This document shows positions 1-8,012 of a stretch of 64,000 bases of DNA, piece after piece. Location of the stretch: the NCBI GenBank assembly GCA_945952585.1, contig CAMFII010000010.1, forward strand, positions 1-64,000. The letters are read 5' to 3'. The position numbers and the translations under genes are program-made. The DNA is from an uncultured Rhodobacter sp. GTDB lineage: Bacteria > Pseudomonadota > Alphaproteobacteria > Rhodobacterales > Rhodobacteraceae. Below the pieces are notes generated by a model. That model saw only the letters and a list, made by a program, of their open reading frames with translations, made no database searches and was not told where the DNA came from. Every line of letters starts with the position of its first letter. Within the stretch, counting starts at the first letter, position 1.

Positions 1-552
1 CCTCGCTGCAACCGTCATGTTCTGGTTATGACGAAAGAACGAGTCCTGACCCTAGAACGCCTGCGCCAGACCGCGAACCTCGGCGTCGCCGACCTCGCTC
101 GGCTCGTAGGCGCGGCGGAAGAGGCAAGCGCCGCCCACCGGCTCGAGGCGACGACCTGCGCTGGCATCATGTCGCGCGATCTGGTCACCGTTCCGCCCGA
201 CGCTCCTTTGGCCGAGGTCGTGCGCATCTTCACCGAACGTCGCTTTCACAGCCTGCCCGTCACCGGGCCGGACTCCGAGTACCTCGGAACGATCTTCCAG
301 AATGGCGTCATCCGCGCCGCGACCGCCGGAGGCGATCTGACGGCAGCGGCGCTGATGGATGCACATGTCCCGACGGCCGAGCCCTCCACGCCGATCGGGG
401 TGCTGCTGCCGCTCCTGTCCGATGGTGGCGCAGAGGGGGTGCCGATCATCGAGGGCGACCGGATCGTGGGCATCGTGACCCGCAGCGACCTGATTTCGGC
501 GCTGGCGCGGGCGGTGGCGCGCTCGGCCCTCGCGCCGAAGGCCGAGGCGTGA
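1..552 (+). CDS. CBS-domain protein, probable C-terminal part of an HPP-family membrane protein (5' end off window)
   Basis: The reading frame is open from the first base to a TGA at 550-552. An ATG at 28 has no ribosome-binding site before it, so I treat the gene as cut by the window edge. The visible part carries two CBS modules: the first starts at CAGIMSRDLVTV (about residue 45 from the ATG) and the second ends with GIVTRSDLISAL. CBS pairs bind adenosine nucleotides and usually regulate an attached domain. The pre-CBS stretch GVADLARLVGAAEEA resembles the linker that follows the four-helix HPP membrane domain in HPP-CBS proteins; that assignment is inference because the membrane part is not visible. 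A free-standing CBS protein starting at 28 is the alternative. Confidence 0.75.
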   Translation, partial: PRCNRHVLVMTKERVLTLERLRQTANLGVADLARLVGAAEEASAAHRLEATTCAGIMSRDLVTVPPDAPLAEVVRIFTERRFHSLPVTGPDSEYLGTIFQNGVIRAATAGGDLTAAALMDAHVPTAEPSTPIGVLLPLLSDGGAEGVPIIEGDRIVGIVTRSDLISALARAVARSALAPKAEA

Positions 553-562
553 TTGGCCCGGA

Positions 563-889
563 TCAGCCGGCCTTCAGGTAAGGGATCGTCCCGGCAAGGT
601 CGGTGTCGTCGATCAGGCGGAAGCGGCTGATGCTGCCGGCCTGCCGCGCCTTGCCGAACGGGGCATAGTCGGGGTCCGCGGCGAAAGCCTCGACGGCCTC
701 CCGGTTCGGGAAGGAAATCAGCGCGATCAGTGTGCTGTCCTGATCGCCGCCTTCCAGATTGGCGATGTTGCCACTGCGCGAGAGGTAGCGACCGCCATGG
801 CGTTCGACCAGCTTGTGCACCTTGGCGGCATAGTCGGGAACCCAACGGTCGTCGGTGATCTTGATGTCGGCAATCAGATAGACGGTCAT
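563..889 (-). CDS. DUF1330 family protein
   Basis: A 108-residue protein starting MTVYLIADIKI. The ATG at 889 is preceded by AGGAG at a good distance; longer in-frame starts up to 973 lack one. DUF1330 proteins are small ferredoxin-like (dimeric alpha/beta barrel, EthD-like) proteins of unknown chemistry. The core HGGRYLSRSG, the F-A-D-P-D-Y region and the length fit the family. It is divergent from the HxlR regulator gene, with 166 bases between the start codons, so it is a likely target of that regulator. No catalytic residue can be assigned from sequence alone. Confidence 0.85.
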   Translation of the reverse strand: MTVYLIADIKITDDRWVPDYAAKVHKLVERHGGRYLSRSGNIANLEGGDQDSTLIALISFPNREAVEAFAADPDYAPFGKARQAGSISRFRLIDDTDLAGTIPYLKAG

Positions 890-1055
890 GGCACGCTCCT
901 GAAGGTCAACCCCCGCGGGATTGCGGGATGCCCCAAGGGTCAGGCCAAGAGGCGCACGCATCCAGTCACGCATCTGGAGCGGCAGGTACAGTTTCTGGAC
1001 TGGATAGGAAAAGGGATCGGCGCGATGCTTGGCCCAGGCAAGCGTGGAGGACGCG

Positions 1056-1748
1056 ATGACCCAGGCCAGCTACAAGCAGTTCTGCCCCCTCTCTATGGCC
1101 GCCGAGATCCTGTGTACGCGCTGGACGCTGGTGCTCCTGCGCGAGTTCATCGCCGGATCGACGCGGTTCAACGACCTGCGCCGCGGGGTGCCCAAGATGT
1201 CCCCCACGCTTTTGTCCCAACGCCTCAAGGAGTTGGAGGACTCGGGCATCGTGGAGCGACGCCCAGTCCCGCGCGAACGCGGCGTCTTCGAATACCACCT
1301 GACCGAGGCGGGCCGCGACCTGCGCAGCGTGATCGAGAGCGTCGGCTTCTGGGGCCAGAAATGGGTGCAGTCCAGCCTGTCGCTGAAGAACCTCGATCCC
1401 TCGCTCCTGATGTGGGACATGCGACGCAATCTGAACCCCGAACCCCTGCCCCGCAAACGCACGGTGATCCAGTTTCTGTACCCCGAACTTCCGGCCTCGA
1501 AACAGCTGTGGTGGCTGGTGGTAGAGCCGCAGGGCGAAGTGGACCTGTGCTGGTCCGATCCGGGATTCGAGGTGGACTGCTACGTCACCACCGACCTGCG
1601 CACCATGACGGCAATCTGGATGGGCGTAACCACGGTCGAAAAGGAGCGCGACCGGATCGAATTGTCAGGCCCGCGCGCCATCACCACGACGATGCAGACC
1701 TGGCTTGGCCTGAGCCCCTTCGCCGTGGAACCGAAGCGGGTGGGTTGA
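1056..1748 (+). CDS. HxlR-family winged-helix transcriptional regulator with C-terminal extension
   Basis: 230 residues. The N-terminal 100 residues are a typical HxlR winged helix: a cysteine in QFCPLSMAAEIL, then RWTLVLLREF, STRFNDLRRGVPKMSPTLLS and the wing EYHLTEAG. HxlR proteins are dimeric DNA-binding regulators, often responding to thiol-reactive compounds through that N-terminal cysteine. Residues 125-230 form an extra domain ending in TTTMQTWLGLSPF, similar in layout to the SCP2-like tail of some HxlR proteins. The start was set at 1056 because GGAGG lies six bases upstream; a TTG at 1029 is in frame but poorly placed. The gene is divergent from the DUF1330 gene, which it probably controls (inference). 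Confidence 0.9.
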   Translation: MTQASYKQFCPLSMAAEILCTRWTLVLLREFIAGSTRFNDLRRGVPKMSPTLLSQRLKELEDSGIVERRPVPRERGVFEYHLTEAGRDLRSVIESVGFWGQKWVQSSLSLKNLDPSLLMWDMRRNLNPEPLPRKRTVIQFLYPELPASKQLWWLVVEPQGEVDLCWSDPGFEVDCYVTTDLRTMTAIWMGVTTVEKERDRIELSGPRAITTTMQTWLGLSPFAVEPKRVG

Positions 1749-1757
1749 TCCGGCTGC

Positions 1758-2720
1758 TCACCCGGCCCGCGTGACGAGCCGGACGAGCGGAGAGATCACC
1801 CGCGTCGCCACCGGGATCAGCCCGAGGCCCAGCACCAGTCCGATCACTCCATCGCAAACCGCCGTGACCAACCAGGCAACCAGCCCCTGACCGGCCGAAG
1901 GCGAGAAATGCGCGGCGGCTTCGGCCCAGTGGTGGATCATGTCGTAAATCCGGGAAAAGCCAAGTTCGGCAAAGCCATGCAGCACGATGTTGCCACCGAC
2001 CCAGAGCATCGCGGCAGTGCCAACGGTGGATAGGACCGACAGCAAGACCGGCATCCCCCTGACCAGCCCGCGCCCCAAGGCCCGCGTTGCCGCGAGCCGC
2101 GCCTTGGCAGCAAGGTGCAGCCCGACATCGTCCATCTTCACGATCAGCGCGACCGCGCCATAGACGCCCACGGTGATCAGGATGCCAACCACCGCCAGCG
2201 ACACCGCCTGCAGCCAGAAGCTGTCGCCCGGGATGACCGCAAGCGCGATGGTCATGATCTCGGCCGACAGGATGAAGTCGGTCTTGATCGCGCCCGACAC
2301 CTTCTGCTCCTCGAGATGCGCGGGATCCTGGATGTCGAAGTCTTCCTCGACCCCGGAATCGGCATGGGGAGCGAAGACGTGCAAAACCTTCTCGGCCCCT
2401 TCGAAGCACAGGTAGGCCCCGCCCAGCATCAAAAGCGGCGTAATCGCCTGAGGCAGGAAGGATTCCAGCAGCATCAGGGCCGGCAGCAGGATCAGCAGTT
2501 TGTTCCGGATCGATCCGAGCGCGATGCGCCCGATCATCGGCAGTTCGCGCTTGGCCTCAAAACCGGTGACATATTTCGGAGTGACCGCCGCATCGTCGAT
2601 CACCACGCCGGCGGCCTTGGTCCCCGCCTTGGCCGCAGCGGCCGCCACATCGTCGATCGACGTCGCCGCGACCTTGGCAATCGCCGCCACATCATCCAGC
2701 AGCGCAAGCAGTCCACTCAT
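1758..2720 (-). CDS. DUF808 family inner-membrane protein (YedI-like)
   Basis: 320 residues, beginning with the family-typical MSGLLALLDDVAAIAK and running through a conserved amphipathic segment (IDDAAVTPKYV) into several hydrophobic helices (for example LLILLPALMLLESF, IMTIALAVIPGDSF, LVAWLVTAVCDGVIGLVLGLGLI). DUF808 proteins are widespread bacterial membrane proteins without an assigned function. The ATG at 2720 was chosen over an ATG-like start at 2777 because of the family N-terminus and a GGGAGC motif ahead of it. It converges on the HxlR gene with only nine bases between the stop codons. It is divergent from gap1, sharing the intergenic region that holds the operator at 2789-2820. Confidence 0.9.
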   Translation of the reverse strand: MSGLLALLDDVAAIAKVAATSIDDVAAAAAKAGTKAAGVVIDDAAVTPKYVTGFEAKRELPMIGRIALGSIRNKLLILLPALMLLESFLPQAITPLLMLGGAYLCFEGAEKVLHVFAPHADSGVEEDFDIQDPAHLEEQKVSGAIKTDFILSAEIMTIALAVIPGDSFWLQAVSLAVVGILITVGVYGAVALIVKMDDVGLHLAAKARLAATRALGRGLVRGMPVLLSVLSTVGTAAMLWVGGNIVLHGFAELGFSRIYDMIHHWAEAAAHFSPSAGQGLVAWLVTAVCDGVIGLVLGLGLIPVATRVISPLVRLVTRAG

Positions 2721-2788
2721 CGACAGGCTCCCGATCGTTTCCAGCTTCAAACCTAATTGATGCCGGAACTTGCACAAGCCCCGCCACC

Positions 2789-2820
2789 GTTAGCGCAATC
2801 ACTTCAAGTTTGCGCTAACA
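2789..2820. promoter_or_regulatory. Tandem GTTAGCGCTAAC-type operator at the gap1 promoter
   Basis: GTTAGCGCAA at 2789-2798 is the exact inverse complement of TTGCGCTAAC at 2810-2819. Each arm also sits inside its own near-palindrome: GTTAGCGCAATC (2789-2800) and GTTTGCGCTAAC (2808-2819), 19 bp apart. The palindrome with central CG is typical of LacI-family operators. I recall this motif being assigned to the carbon-metabolism regulator CceR of Rhodobacter sphaeroides, but cannot check it here. It lies about 100 bases before the gap1 start codon and could act on the divergent DUF808 gene as well. Confidence 0.65.
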
Positions 2821-2915
2821 CAATGAAATATCGTTGTTTTTGGGCTTTCCATGAATCTGTTCCCGAGGTAATTGCGTTGCATCCCTTCGCATACGCAGCA
2901 TTTTCGGAGTCTTCC

Positions 2916-3920
2916 ATGACGATCACCGTCGGAATCAACGGCTTTGGCCGGATCGGCCGCTGCACGCTGGCCCATATCACCGAAGCCGCCCGGAACGACG
3001 TCCAGGTCGTCGCGATCAACGCCACCGGCCCGGTGGAAACCAACGCCCACCTGCTGAAATACGACTCCGTCCATGGCCGCTTCCCCGGCACCGTCAAGGT
3101 GGTGAACGGGGCGCTCGACCTTGGCCGCGGCCCGATCCGGGTGATGTCGACCTACAATCCAGACGAGCTTGACTGGGAAGGCGTCGATGTCGTGCTGGAA
3201 TGCACCGGAAAGTTCAACGACCGCGACAAGGCCGCCGTCCACCTGACCCGTGGCGCCAAGCGCGTGCTGGTCTCGGCCCCGGCCAAGCGCGCCGACAAGA
3301 CCGTCGTCTACGGCGTGAACCACCGCCAGCTGCTGCCCGAGCATCTGGTCGTCTCGAACGGCTCCTGCACAACGAACTGCCTCGCGCCGCTCGCCAAGGT
3401 GCTGAACGACGCCATCGGCATCGAGTCGGGGATCATGACCACGATCCACAGCTATACCGGCGACCAGCCGACGCTCGACCGCCGCCACAAGGACCTCTAC
3501 CGCGCCCGCGCCGCCGCCATGGCGATGATCCCGACCTCGACCGGCGCCGCCAAGGCCCTGGGCGAAGTGCTGCCGGAACTGGCGGGCAAGCTTGATGGCA
3601 CCGCCATCCGCGTGCCGACCCCGAATGTCAGTGCCGTGGACCTGACCTTCGTCGCGGGCAAGGACGTGACCGTCGAGGACGTGAACGAGATCGTGCGCGA
3701 AGCTGCCGCCGGCTACATGGGCATGGTTCTGGCCTATGATCCCGAGCCGAAGGTGTCGATCGACTTCAACCACACCACGCATTCGTCTATCTTCGCCCCG
3801 GACCAGACCAAGGTCGTCGGCAAGCGCACCGTGCGCGTGCTGGCCTGGTATGACAACGAATGGGGCTTCTCCTGCCGGATGGCCGATGTCGCCGGCGCTC
3901 TGGGGCGGCTCGCGAGCTGA
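2916..3920 (+). CDS. gap: Glyceraldehyde-3-phosphate dehydrogenase, type I (paralog 1)
   Basis: 334 residues. Oxidises glyceraldehyde 3-phosphate with phosphate to 1,3-bisphosphoglycerate, or the reverse in gluconeogenesis and the Calvin cycle. Seen: Rossmann motif GINGFGRIG (6-14), catalytic Cys151 in SCTTNC, the active-site His in [11 protein letters not shown], and the C-terminal SWYDNEWG-type motif ([10 protein letters not shown]). The ATG at 2916 follows CGGAGT; in-frame starts upstream have no family-like sequence. Position 36 is Ala (AINATG) where NAD-specific enzymes carry Asp, and the TLDRRHKD segment lacks the usual Leu-Pro, so NADP use or dual specificity is plausible (inference from Bacillus GapB and plastid enzymes). 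A second gap gene follows 275 bases downstream. Confidence 0.96.
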   Translation: MTITVGINGFGRIGRCTLAHITEAARNDVQVVAINATGPVETNAHLLKYDSVHGRFPGTVKVVNGALDLGRGPIRVMSTYNPDELDWEGVDVVLECTGKFNDRDKAAVHLTRGAKRVLVSAPAKRADKTVVYGVNHRQLLPEHLVVSNGSCTTNCLAPLAKVLNDAIGIESGIMTTIHSYTGDQPTLDRRHKDLYRARAAAMAMIPTSTGAAKALGEVLPELAGKLDGTAIRVPTPNVSAVDLTFVAGKDVTVEDVNEIVREAAAGYMGMVLAYDPEPKVSIDFNHTTHSSIFAPDQTKVVGKRTVRVLAWYDNEWGFSCRMADVAGALGRLAS

Positions 3921-3948
3921 GAGGAGCCCCGGGGGCCTGCCCCCGCCC

Positions 3949-4092
3949 ATGACGAACCGATTGGCACTTGTTCTGGGCGGGCTTGTCCTTGGCCTGCTGG
4001 TTCTTGACCTTGGCATCCTTCACACGGGTGCGACGTTGTTCCTCGGGCGAAAGTTCGCGGACCTCGTGGAATATCTCTCCTTCTGGCGCTAA
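3949..4092 (+). CDS. Small single-span membrane protein between the gap genes
   Basis: 47 residues: MTNRLALVLG, a continuous hydrophobic segment (about residues 5-24, rich in Leu/Gly/Val), then a short polar tail ending ADLVEYLSFWR. One transmembrane helix with a cytoplasmic-sized tail is the simplest reading. I recall similar short proteins near gap genes in Rhodobacterales, but no function is known to me. The only good ribosome-binding sequence, GAGGAG at 3921-3926, is 22 bases from the ATG. A GC-rich hairpin (GGGGGC, 3931-3936, with GCCCCC, 3939-3944) lies between them and would bring the two to an effective spacing of eight. It follows gap1 by 28 bases and is probably co-transcribed with it. 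Confidence 0.72.
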   Translation: MTNRLALVLGGLVLGLLVLDLGILHTGATLFLGRKFADLVEYLSFWR

Positions 4093-4134
4093 GCTGCCTC
4101 TGCGGGCGGTTGCATTTATCGTCGCGTTGACGAT

Positions 4135-4146
4135 GTTAGCGCTATC
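4135..4146. promoter_or_regulatory. GTTAGCGCTATC operator before gap2
   Basis: GTTAGCGCTATC differs at one position from the palindrome GTTAGCGCTAAC seen before gap1 and before the DUF1127 gene. It lies 50 bases before the gap2 start codon and indicates that gap2 has its own promoter, controlled by the same regulator as gap1 (inference; the regulator is probably LacI family). Confidence 0.6.
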
Positions 4147-4195
4147 AGAATGAACGAGTCGCCCTTTGGGGGCGGCCTTCAGCAAGGAGAGAAGC

Positions 4196-5197
4196 ATGGC
4201 GGTCAAAGTGGCTATCAACGGCTTCGGCCGTATTGGGCGGAACATCCTGCGGGCGATCATCGAATCCGGGCGCACCGATATCGAGGTGGTCGCGATCAAC
4301 GACCTCGGCCCGGTCGAGACCAATGCCCATCTGCTGCGCTTCGACTCCGTCCATGGCCGCTTCCCGGCCGAGGTCACGACCGGCCCCGACTGGATCGACG
4401 TCGGCCGTGGCCCGATGCAGGTCACCGCGCTCAGGAACCCCGCGGATCTTCCGTGGAGCAATGTCGATATCGTGCTCGAATGCACCGGCATCTTCACCTC
4501 GAAGGAGAAGTGCCTGCCGCATCTCGAGAATGGCTCGAAGCGGGTGCTGATCTCGGCCCCCGGCGACGGCGCGGACAAGACCATCGTCTTCGGCGTGAAC
4601 CACAACGTCCTGACCCGCGACGACATCGTGGTCTCGAACGCCTCTTGCACGACGAACTGCCTGTCGCCGGTGGCCAAGGTGCTGCATGACGCGATTGGGA
4701 TCGAGAAGGGGATGATGACCACCATCCATTCCTATACCGGCGACCAGCCGACGCTGGACACGATGCACAAGGACCTCTACCGCGCCCGCGCCGCGGCGCT
4801 CAGCATGATCCCGACCTCGACCGGCGCCGCCAAGGCCGTGGGCCTCGTCCTGCCGGAGCTGAAGGGCAAGCTCGACGGCTTCGCGATCCGCGTGCCGACG
4901 CCGAACGTCTCGGTCGTGGACCTGAAGTTCTTCGCCAAGCGCGCGACTTCGGTCGAGGAGATCAACGGCGCGATCCAGGCCGCCGCCGATGGCCCGCTGA
5001 AGGGCATCCTCGGCTACACCAAGTTCAAGAACGTCTCGTCCGACTTCAACCACGACCCCCATTCCTCGGTCTTCCACATGGACCAGACCAAGGTCATGGA
5101 CGGCACCTTCTGCTCGATCCTCAGCTGGTACGACAACGAATGGGGCTTCTCAAACCGCATGGCCGATACCGCCGTCGCCATGGGAAAGCTCATCTGA
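4196..5197 (+). CDS. gap: Glyceraldehyde-3-phosphate dehydrogenase, type I (paralog 2)
   Basis: 333 residues, starting [16 protein letters not shown]. The ATG at 4196 follows AAGGAGAGAAGC. Catalytic Cys151 sits in NASCTTNC, followed by [11 protein letters not shown] and [12 protein letters not shown]. Unlike its neighbour it keeps Asp36 (AINDLG), the residue that contacts the adenosine ribose and favours NAD, so this is the better candidate for the glycolytic enzyme. The two paralogs are clearly homologous along their whole length but differ enough to be old duplicates rather than a recent tandem copy. The gene has its own operator at 4135-4146 and is followed by a strong hairpin at 5208-5236. 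Confidence 0.97.
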   Translation: MAVKVAINGFGRIGRNILRAIIESGRTDIEVVAINDLGPVETNAHLLRFDSVHGRFPAEVTTGPDWIDVGRGPMQVTALRNPADLPWSNVDIVLECTGIFTSKEKCLPHLENGSKRVLISAPGDGADKTIVFGVNHNVLTRDDIVVSNASCTTNCLSPVAKVLHDAIGIEKGMMTTIHSYTGDQPTLDTMHKDLYRARAAALSMIPTSTGAAKAVGLVLPELKGKLDGFAIRVPTPNVSVVDLKFFAKRATSVEEINGAIQAAADGPLKGILGYTKFKNVSSDFNHDPHSSVFHMDQTKVMDGTFCSILSWYDNEWGFSNRMADTAVAMGKLI

Positions 5198-5207
5198 AGC
5201 GCAGTTT

Positions 5208-5236
5208 CGGGCCGGTCACATCTTGTGATCGGCCCG
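5208..5236 (+). terminator. Hairpin after gap2, possible terminator
   Basis: GGGCCG-G-TCACA, loop TCT, TGTGA-T-CGGCCC forms a long stem with one mismatch 11 bases after the gap2 stop codon. There is no clear T run after it, so rho-independent termination is uncertain; it may instead stabilise the mRNA end. The antiporter start codon lies 50 bases further on. Confidence 0.45.
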
Positions 5237-5285
5237 GGGCCATTTGACGATTCACCTCGGGCCCCACTGACGTTAAGGCAGGCCC

Positions 5286-7856
5286 ATGGATATCGCCGCC
5301 CTCCTTGGAATACTGGCCGGTCTGTTCGTGGTCATCGCGCTGTGCGATCCGCTGGCGGAGCGGCTGCGCCTGCCGGTCAGCGTGGTTCTGGCGGCGGCCG
5401 GCATCGCCATCGGCGCGGGGGCGGCGTTCTTCTGGTTCACGCCGCTGACCAACGCGCTGAACCCGGTCGCCCTGGCGATCCTGCGCCTGCCGATCTCGTC
5501 CGATGTCTTCCTGTTCGTCTTCCTGCCGACCCTGATCTTCCAGGTCTCGCTGTCGCTCAACCTGCGGCGGATGATGGATGACTGGGTGCCGATCCTGGTC
5601 CTTGCGGTGGTGGCGGTGGCGGTGGCGACCGGGGTGATCGGCCTGGCGCTGACGCCCTTCACCACCCTGCCCCTGACCGCTTGCCTGCTGATCGGCGCGA
5701 TCGTCTCGACAACCGATCCTTCGGCCGTGGTCAGCATCTTCCGCTCGACCCCTGCCCCACAGCGGCTGGCGCGGATCGTCGAGGGCGAAAGCCTGCTGAA
5801 CGACGCCGCTGCCATCGCCCTGTTCGGGGTATTCATCGGCTTCGTCACCGTCACCACCCAGGACAATCCCGGCATCGGCGCGGCGCTTGCCGGCTTTCCC
5901 TGGCTGGTCCTGGGCGGCGGCGCGGCGGGCTGGCTGGTCGCCCGGCTGGCGGTCTGGTTGATGGCAAAGGTCGCCGACTATCCGCTCGGGCAGATCTCGA
6001 TCTCGCTCGCGATTCCTTATGCGGCCTTCCTGATCGCGGACGACGTCATCCACGCCTCGGGCGTGATCGCCGTCGTCGCCGCCGGGATGACGGTCAACCT
6101 TGTCGCGCCAGGGCGGATGTCGCCGCCGGCCTTCGCCAAGCTTTCCGACACCTGGGACCTGCTCGCCTACTGGGCCGGATCGCTGATCTTCATGCTCGCC
6201 GCGATCCTGATCCCGCGGCTTCTGTCGGGGCTGGGCCTGCACGACCTGCTTCTGATCGGGGTGACGGTCGTAGCGGCCCTGTTCGCCCGCGCGCTGATCC
6301 TCTTCGGCCTCTTGCCCCTGCTGACCGTCTTGCGGCTTTCACCGAAGGTCGAACGGCCCTACCGGCTGGCGATCCTGTGGGGCGGCCTGCGCGGCGCCGT
6401 CACGCTGGCGCTGGCGCTGGCCGTCACCGAAAGCGCCGGCGTTCCGCCGGGCGTCAAGCGCGAGGTCGGCATCATCGCCACCGGCTTCACCCTGTTCACC
6501 CTATTGGTGCAGGGTACGACGCTGCGCCGGGTGATCGCCTTCCTTGGCCTCGACAGGCTGTCGCCGCTCGACCTTGCCCTGTCGAAGCAGGTCGTCGCCG
6601 TCGCCCTTCAGACGGTGCGTGAAACGGTTGCGGAAACGACCCGAGAACTCGGCTTGCAAAAGACCCTTGTCCGCGACGAGGCGAAACGGTTCGCAGCCCG
6701 GCTTGATACCGCAGTCGAGGCGGCGGACGAAGGTCAGGGCATCCATGATCGCGACCGCATCACCCTCGGCCTCGTCGCGCTGGCCGGGCAGGAGCGCGAT
6801 CTGGTGCTTGTCGCCTTCCGCGACCGTCTGGTCGGCGCACGCCTTGCCGACCGGATGCTGGCCGAGGCCGACCGCCTGATCGAAGCGACGCGGCTTGGAG
6901 GTCGGTCTGGCTACCGGGTCGCGGCGCGCGCGGCGCTGCGCCCCGGTCGCTGGACCCGCCTGGCCGAGCTTCTGCACAACAGCCTGTCGATCTCGGCCCC
7001 GCTGGAACGCGAGACGGCGGACCGCTTTGGCCGGATCGTCGCCCAGACGGTCATCCAGCGACAGCTTCACGACTTCATCGACCGGCGCATCCTGCGCATC
7101 CACGGCCGCCGCGTCGCGGACCTGCTGCACGAGCTTCTGCATCGGCGCGAGGAAGAGACGGCGACGGCGCTCGAGGCACTGCGCCTGCAATATCCCGGCT
7201 ATGCCGAGGAACTCGAACGGCGGATGATCCGGCAGATCGCGCTCCAGCTTGAAGCTGCCGAGTACGACCAGCTGACCCAGGACGGCCTGATCGGACCGGA
7301 GCTGCGGTCGGACCTGATGGCCCAGATCGGGCAGCGGCAACGCCAGATCGACGAGCTTCCCGACCTCGACCTTGCCCTGCAAAAGACCGAGTTGGTCCGC
7401 CGTTTTCCGCTGTTCGCCGGCATGGACGCCGAGCAGCAGGTCCAGCTCGCGAACCGTCTGCACACCGTCTATGCCGCGCCGGGGGACGTGCTTCTGCGCG
7501 AGGACGAGCGGCCGCGCCGGGTCTGGTTCATTGCTTCTGGCGCAGTCGAGGTCCTGCGCGCGGGCCAGAAGAACCTCCTGGGCCGGGGGGACATGTTCGG
7601 ACAGCTCGCCGTCCTGACTGGCCAGGCGCGCAAGGTCCGGGTGACGGCTGTCGCCCGCTGCACGCTTCTGACCCTGGACGATGCCGGTTTCCTTGCCCTG
7701 GTCCGCAGCAACGAGGCCTTCGCCAGCCAGGCCGTTGCCGAAGCCGAGAAACGCGGCGTCAAGATCGACCTTGCCGCCCTTTCTGCGCCACTTGCCCGTC
7801 CTGAACGGCGCTTCGCGCGGCTGCGCACGGCGCTTGGCGGCTGGCGCCGCGACTGA
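5286..7856 (+). CDS. CPA1-family Na+/H+ antiporter with C-terminal cyclic-nucleotide-binding domain
   Basis: 856 residues. Residues 1-410 are about a dozen hydrophobic helices with CPA1 exchanger signatures: VSTTDPSAVVSI (about 140-152) and GESLLNDAAAIALF (about 165-178), whose Asn-Asp pair is the usual ion-binding site. Residues 415-700 are a long charged cytoplasmic region, probably helical. Residues about 705-825 are a cyclic-nucleotide-binding fold (FPLFAGMDAEQQ, PGDVLLREDE, GDMFGQLAVLTGQARKVRVTA). Antiporters with this tail resemble plant SOS1 and sperm NHE in layout; exchange may be gated by a cyclic nucleotide or by charge and voltage sensing. In the binding cassette, GDMFGQLAVLTGQARKVRV departs from the canonical GELAL...RAA phosphate cassette, so ligand binding is doubtful. 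ATG at 5286 with AGGCAGG ahead. Confidence 0.9.
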   Translation: MDIAALLGILAGLFVVIALCDPLAERLRLPVSVVLAAAGIAIGAGAAFFWFTPLTNALNPVALAILRLPISSDVFLFVFLPTLIFQVSLSLNLRRMMDDWVPILVLAVVAVAVATGVIGLALTPFTTLPLTACLLIGAIVSTTDPSAVVSIFRSTPAPQRLARIVEGESLLNDAAAIALFGVFIGFVTVTTQDNPGIGAALAGFPWLVLGGGAAGWLVARLAVWLMAKVADYPLGQISISLAIPYAAFLIADDVIHASGVIAVVAAGMTVNLVAPGRMSPPAFAKLSDTWDLLAYWAGSLIFMLAAILIPRLLSGLGLHDLLLIGVTVVAALFARALILFGLLPLLTVLRLSPKVERPYRLAILWGGLRGAVTLALALAVTESAGVPPGVKREVGIIATGFTLFTLLVQGTTLRRVIAFLGLDRLSPLDLALSKQVVAVALQTVRETVAETTRELGLQKTLVRDEAKRFAARLDTAVEAADEGQGIHDRDRITLGLVALAGQERDLVLVAFRDRLVGARLADRMLAEADRLIEATRLGGRSGYRVAARAALRPGRWTRLAELLHNSLSISAPLERETADRFGRIVAQTVIQRQLHDFIDRRILRIHGRRVADLLHELLHRREEETATALEALRLQYPGYAEELERRMIRQIALQLEAAEYDQLTQDGLIGPELRSDLMAQIGQRQRQIDELPDLDLALQKTELVRRFPLFAGMDAEQQVQLANRLHTVYAAPGDVLLREDERPRRVWFIASGAVEVLRAGQKNLLGRGDMFGQLAVLTGQARKVRVTAVARCTLLTLDDAGFLALVRSNEAFASQAVAEAEKRGVKIDLAALSAPLARPERRFARLRTALGGWRRD

Positions 7857-7921
7857 CACACCCATGCGTAATCCGGTCTACATATGCGCTATGCGCATGA
7901 CGGATCGACCGGATTGGCGAT

Positions 7922-7935
7922 TGTTAGCGCTAGCA
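7922..7935. promoter_or_regulatory. TGTTAGCGCTAGCA operator before the DUF1127 gene
   Basis: TGTTAGCGCTAGCA matches the palindrome TGTTAGCGCTAACA at 13 of 14 positions and is the best copy in the window. It lies 78 bases before the start of the 54-residue DUF1127 gene. Outside it, GACCGGATTGG (7907-7917) can pair with CCAATCC-G-GGTC (7969-7980), so the region is also a potential structured leader. Placing DUF1127 in the same regulon as the two gap genes is inference. Confidence 0.58.
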
Positions 7936-8012
7936 GGCGACATACATTCATCTCGCGGAACGGAGAGACCAATCCGGGTCTTGTCGGACCGCAGATGTGA
8001 AAGGAAATCAAA

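Noticed and set aside
3736-3948. In-frame extension of the micro-membrane protein into gap1
   Set aside because: The longer frame overlaps conserved gap1 coding sequence and reads as shadow; only the part from 3949 looks like a membrane protein.
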